NCBI GenBank assembly: GCA_964409905.1
Contig: CAYPET010000042.1
Coordinates: forward strand, 1 to 8,420
Reading direction: 5' to 3'
Origin: JAGNRR01 sp964409905
GTDB taxonomy: Bacteria > Bacteroidota > Bacteroidia > Chitinophagales > Chitinophagaceae
DNA: 8,420 bases
Shown: piece by piece, positions 7,801-8,420 of the stretch
Position numbering within the stretch: position 1 is the stretch's first letter
Layout: each line of letters starts with the position of its first letter
Program-made: the position numbers and the translations under genes
The notes under the pieces: generated by a model
What the model saw: the letters and a program-made list of their open reading frames with translations, nothing else
Databases searched by the model: none
What the model was told of the DNA's origin: nothing

Positions 7801-8420
7801 TAACTATAACATGAAGTACAATGAAGAATTAGGTCGATACAAACGTCAGGAATTTAATATTACTGTAGGTGATGAATTGCCTACTGGTGTATTGAAACTT
7901 GCCAAAGTTTATCTAGCTAGTAAGCGCAAGTTGAAGGTTGGGGATAAAATGGCTGGTCGTCATGGTAACAAAGGTATTGTAGCACGTATTGTTCGTCAAG
8001 AGGATATGCCGTTTACAGAAGATGGTAAACCTGTTGATATCGTATTAAACCCGCTGGGTGTACCTTCTCGTATGAATATTGGTCAGATATACGAAACCAT
8101 TCTTGGTTTTGCCGGATTGAAGTTGGGTGTGAAATTTGCTACACCAATTTTTGATGGGGCTAGTGTTGAAGAAATCGAAGAATATATCAAAAAAGCTGGA
8201 TTGCCAAGCATGAGTCATACTTATCTATATGATGGCGAAACAGGAGATAAATTCCACCAAAAAACGACGGTTGGTGTTATCTACATGATGAAATTACATC
8301 ACTTAGTTGATAACAAAATGCACGCTCGTTCTATTGGGCCTTACAGCTTAATTACACAACAACCGTTAGGTGGTAAAGCACAGTTTGGTGGTCAGCGTTT
8401 TGGTGAGATGGAGGTTTGGG
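4814..8420 (+). CDS. rpoB: DNA-directed RNA polymerase subunit beta (3' end beyond the window)
   Basis: Beta subunit of RNA polymerase, forming half of the catalytic cleft. The frame is open for 1202 codons with no stop and runs off the right edge; Bacteroidota RpoB has about 1270 residues, so roughly 65-70 are missing. Landmarks: protrusion and lobe (about 20-400), with TPKGTFVINGAERVIVSQLH near 133; the fork and rifampicin region, GTSQLSQFLDQTNP to ITHKRRIS (466-490); CTIETPEGPNIGLI; GYNFEDAI with E776-D777 near the active site; and GDKMAGRHGNKG with K1045 and K1053, spaced as E. coli K1065 and K1073. Residues about 898-1016 form a helical insertion at the place of the E. coli beta-i9 insertion. 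The ATG at 4814 is the only sensible start and fits the family N-terminus. Upstream lies kdsB, not the usual rplJ-rplL, with a dedicated promoter at 4656-4687. Confidence 0.98.
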   Translation, partial: MATVKSERIKFGKVTNQADTPDLLDIQLQSFNEFLQLETTPDKRNNEGLYRVFMENYPVSDTRNIFLLEFLDYFVDPPRYSIEECMERGLTYSVPLKAKLRLSCNDEEHIDFETIVQDVFLGNIPYMTPKGTFVINGAERVIVSQLHRSPGVFFGQSLHPNGTKIYSARVIPFKGAWMEFATDINNVMYAYIDRKKKFPVTMLLRAIGFETDNDILNLFGMADEVKADKRNLKNAVGRKLAARVIRSWTEDFVDEDTGEVVSIERNEVLLDRDTELTKSDIETITELEVEKIYLQKEDAGGDFTIIYNTLNKDASNSEIEAVQHIYRQLRSTDAPDNDTARGIIDKLFFSDRRYDLGEVGRYKINRKLGFDLDIDKKVLRREDIIEIIKYLVRLTNSKAEVDDIDHLSNRRVRTVGEQLYAQFGVGLARMARTIRERMNVRDNEVFTPIDLINARTLSSVINSFFGTSQLSQFLDQTNPLSEITHKRRISALGPGGLSRERAGFEVRDVHYSHYGRLCTIETPEGPNIGLISTLCVHAKINDMGFIETPYRKVKDGKVDLRKQVYLSAEEEDKKKIAQANAGLDEQGAFQLDKVKSRLTGDFPILDRDEVEYMDVAPNQIVGLSASMIPFLEHDDANRALMGSNMQRQGVPLLMPETPIVGTGIEAVAARDARILITAEGKGTVEYVDANEIHVRYQRSETERVVSFDDDLKIYKLTKFERTNQGTCMNLHPCVKKGQKVKEGDFLTEGYATQDGELALGRNLVVAFMPWKGYNFEDAIVISENVVREDWFTSVHIDEYDLQVRDTKLGEEELTPDIPNVSEEATKDLDENGIIRIGAHVKEGDILIGKITPKGESDPTPEEKLLRAIFGDKAGDAKDASLKTPPSTKGVVIDKKLFARNKKDKSRKAKEKSELENIAKAHQETVNKINETLLTKLEELLKDHKSAGVTNHYGEIVLNKGLKFTEKNLKAIDFTLVNPLNWTEDEQMNDYVNTLLHNYNMKYNEELGRYKRQEFNITVGDELPTGVLKLAKVYLASKRKLKVGDKMAGRHGNKGIVARIVRQEDMPFTEDGKPVDIVLNPLGVPSRMNIGQIYETILGFAGLKLGVKFATPIFDGASVEEIEEYIKKAGLPSMSHTYLYDGETGDKFHQKTTVGVIYMMKLHHLVDNKMHARSIGPYSLITQQPLGGKAQFGGQRFGEMEVW

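Noticed and set aside
1..8420. Mobile elements, CRISPR arrays, defence or toxin systems, tRNA or rRNA genes
   Set aside because: No spaced direct repeats, terminal inverted repeats, transposase motifs or RNA gene signatures were seen; the window is housekeeping and envelope genes throughout.

Overview
The window looks like chromosomal DNA from a member of the phylum Bacteroidota, a Gram-negative that makes lipopolysaccharide. The evidence is a short primary sigma factor with the Bacteroidota-type N-terminus (MRQLKITK), a PafA-type alkaline phosphatase, a small START-like protein of the kind found in this phylum, a long LptF/LptG-type permease, a typical Bacteroidota RpoB, and a near-perfect Bacteroidota promoter (TTTG, 20 bp, TAATTTTG) upstream of rpoB. 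None of the starts has a clear Shine-Dalgarno sequence, which also fits the phylum. I cannot place it below phylum level from sequence reading alone.

Layout from left to right. (1) Positions 2-874, plus strand: the C-terminal half of a PafA-like alkaline phosphatase that enters from the left edge. (2) Positions 871-1746, minus strand: the primary sigma factor (RpoD/SigA type), converging on the phosphatase so that the two stop codons share four bases. (3) Positions 1747-1945: a divergent promoter region. (4) Positions 1946-2329, plus: a 127-residue START-like domain protein. (5) Positions 2420-3835, plus: an LptF/LptG-family permease for lipopolysaccharide transport. (6) Positions 3828-4565, plus: a KdsB-type CMP-Kdo synthetase overlapping the permease gene by 8 nt. 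(7) Positions 4566-4813: a non-coding stretch with a strong promoter and a leader of about 120 nt. (8) Positions 4814 to the right edge, plus: rpoB, open for 1202 codons and lacking roughly the last 65-70.

Two themes run through the window. The permease and kdsB form a translationally coupled pair for the cell envelope: KdsB activates the Kdo sugar of the LPS core and the permease helps move finished LPS to the outer membrane. The sigma factor and RpoB are both parts of RNA polymerase, and the rpoB promoter matches the motif that this kind of sigma factor is known to read.

I did not find an undescribed system here. There are no mobile elements, CRISPR arrays, tRNA or rRNA genes, or defence cassettes. 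The most notable points are that rpoB is not preceded by rplK-rplA-rplJ-rplL but by an LPS gene and its own promoter, that the sigma and phosphatase stop codons overlap, and that the KdsB nucleotide-binding motifs diverge from the usual form.
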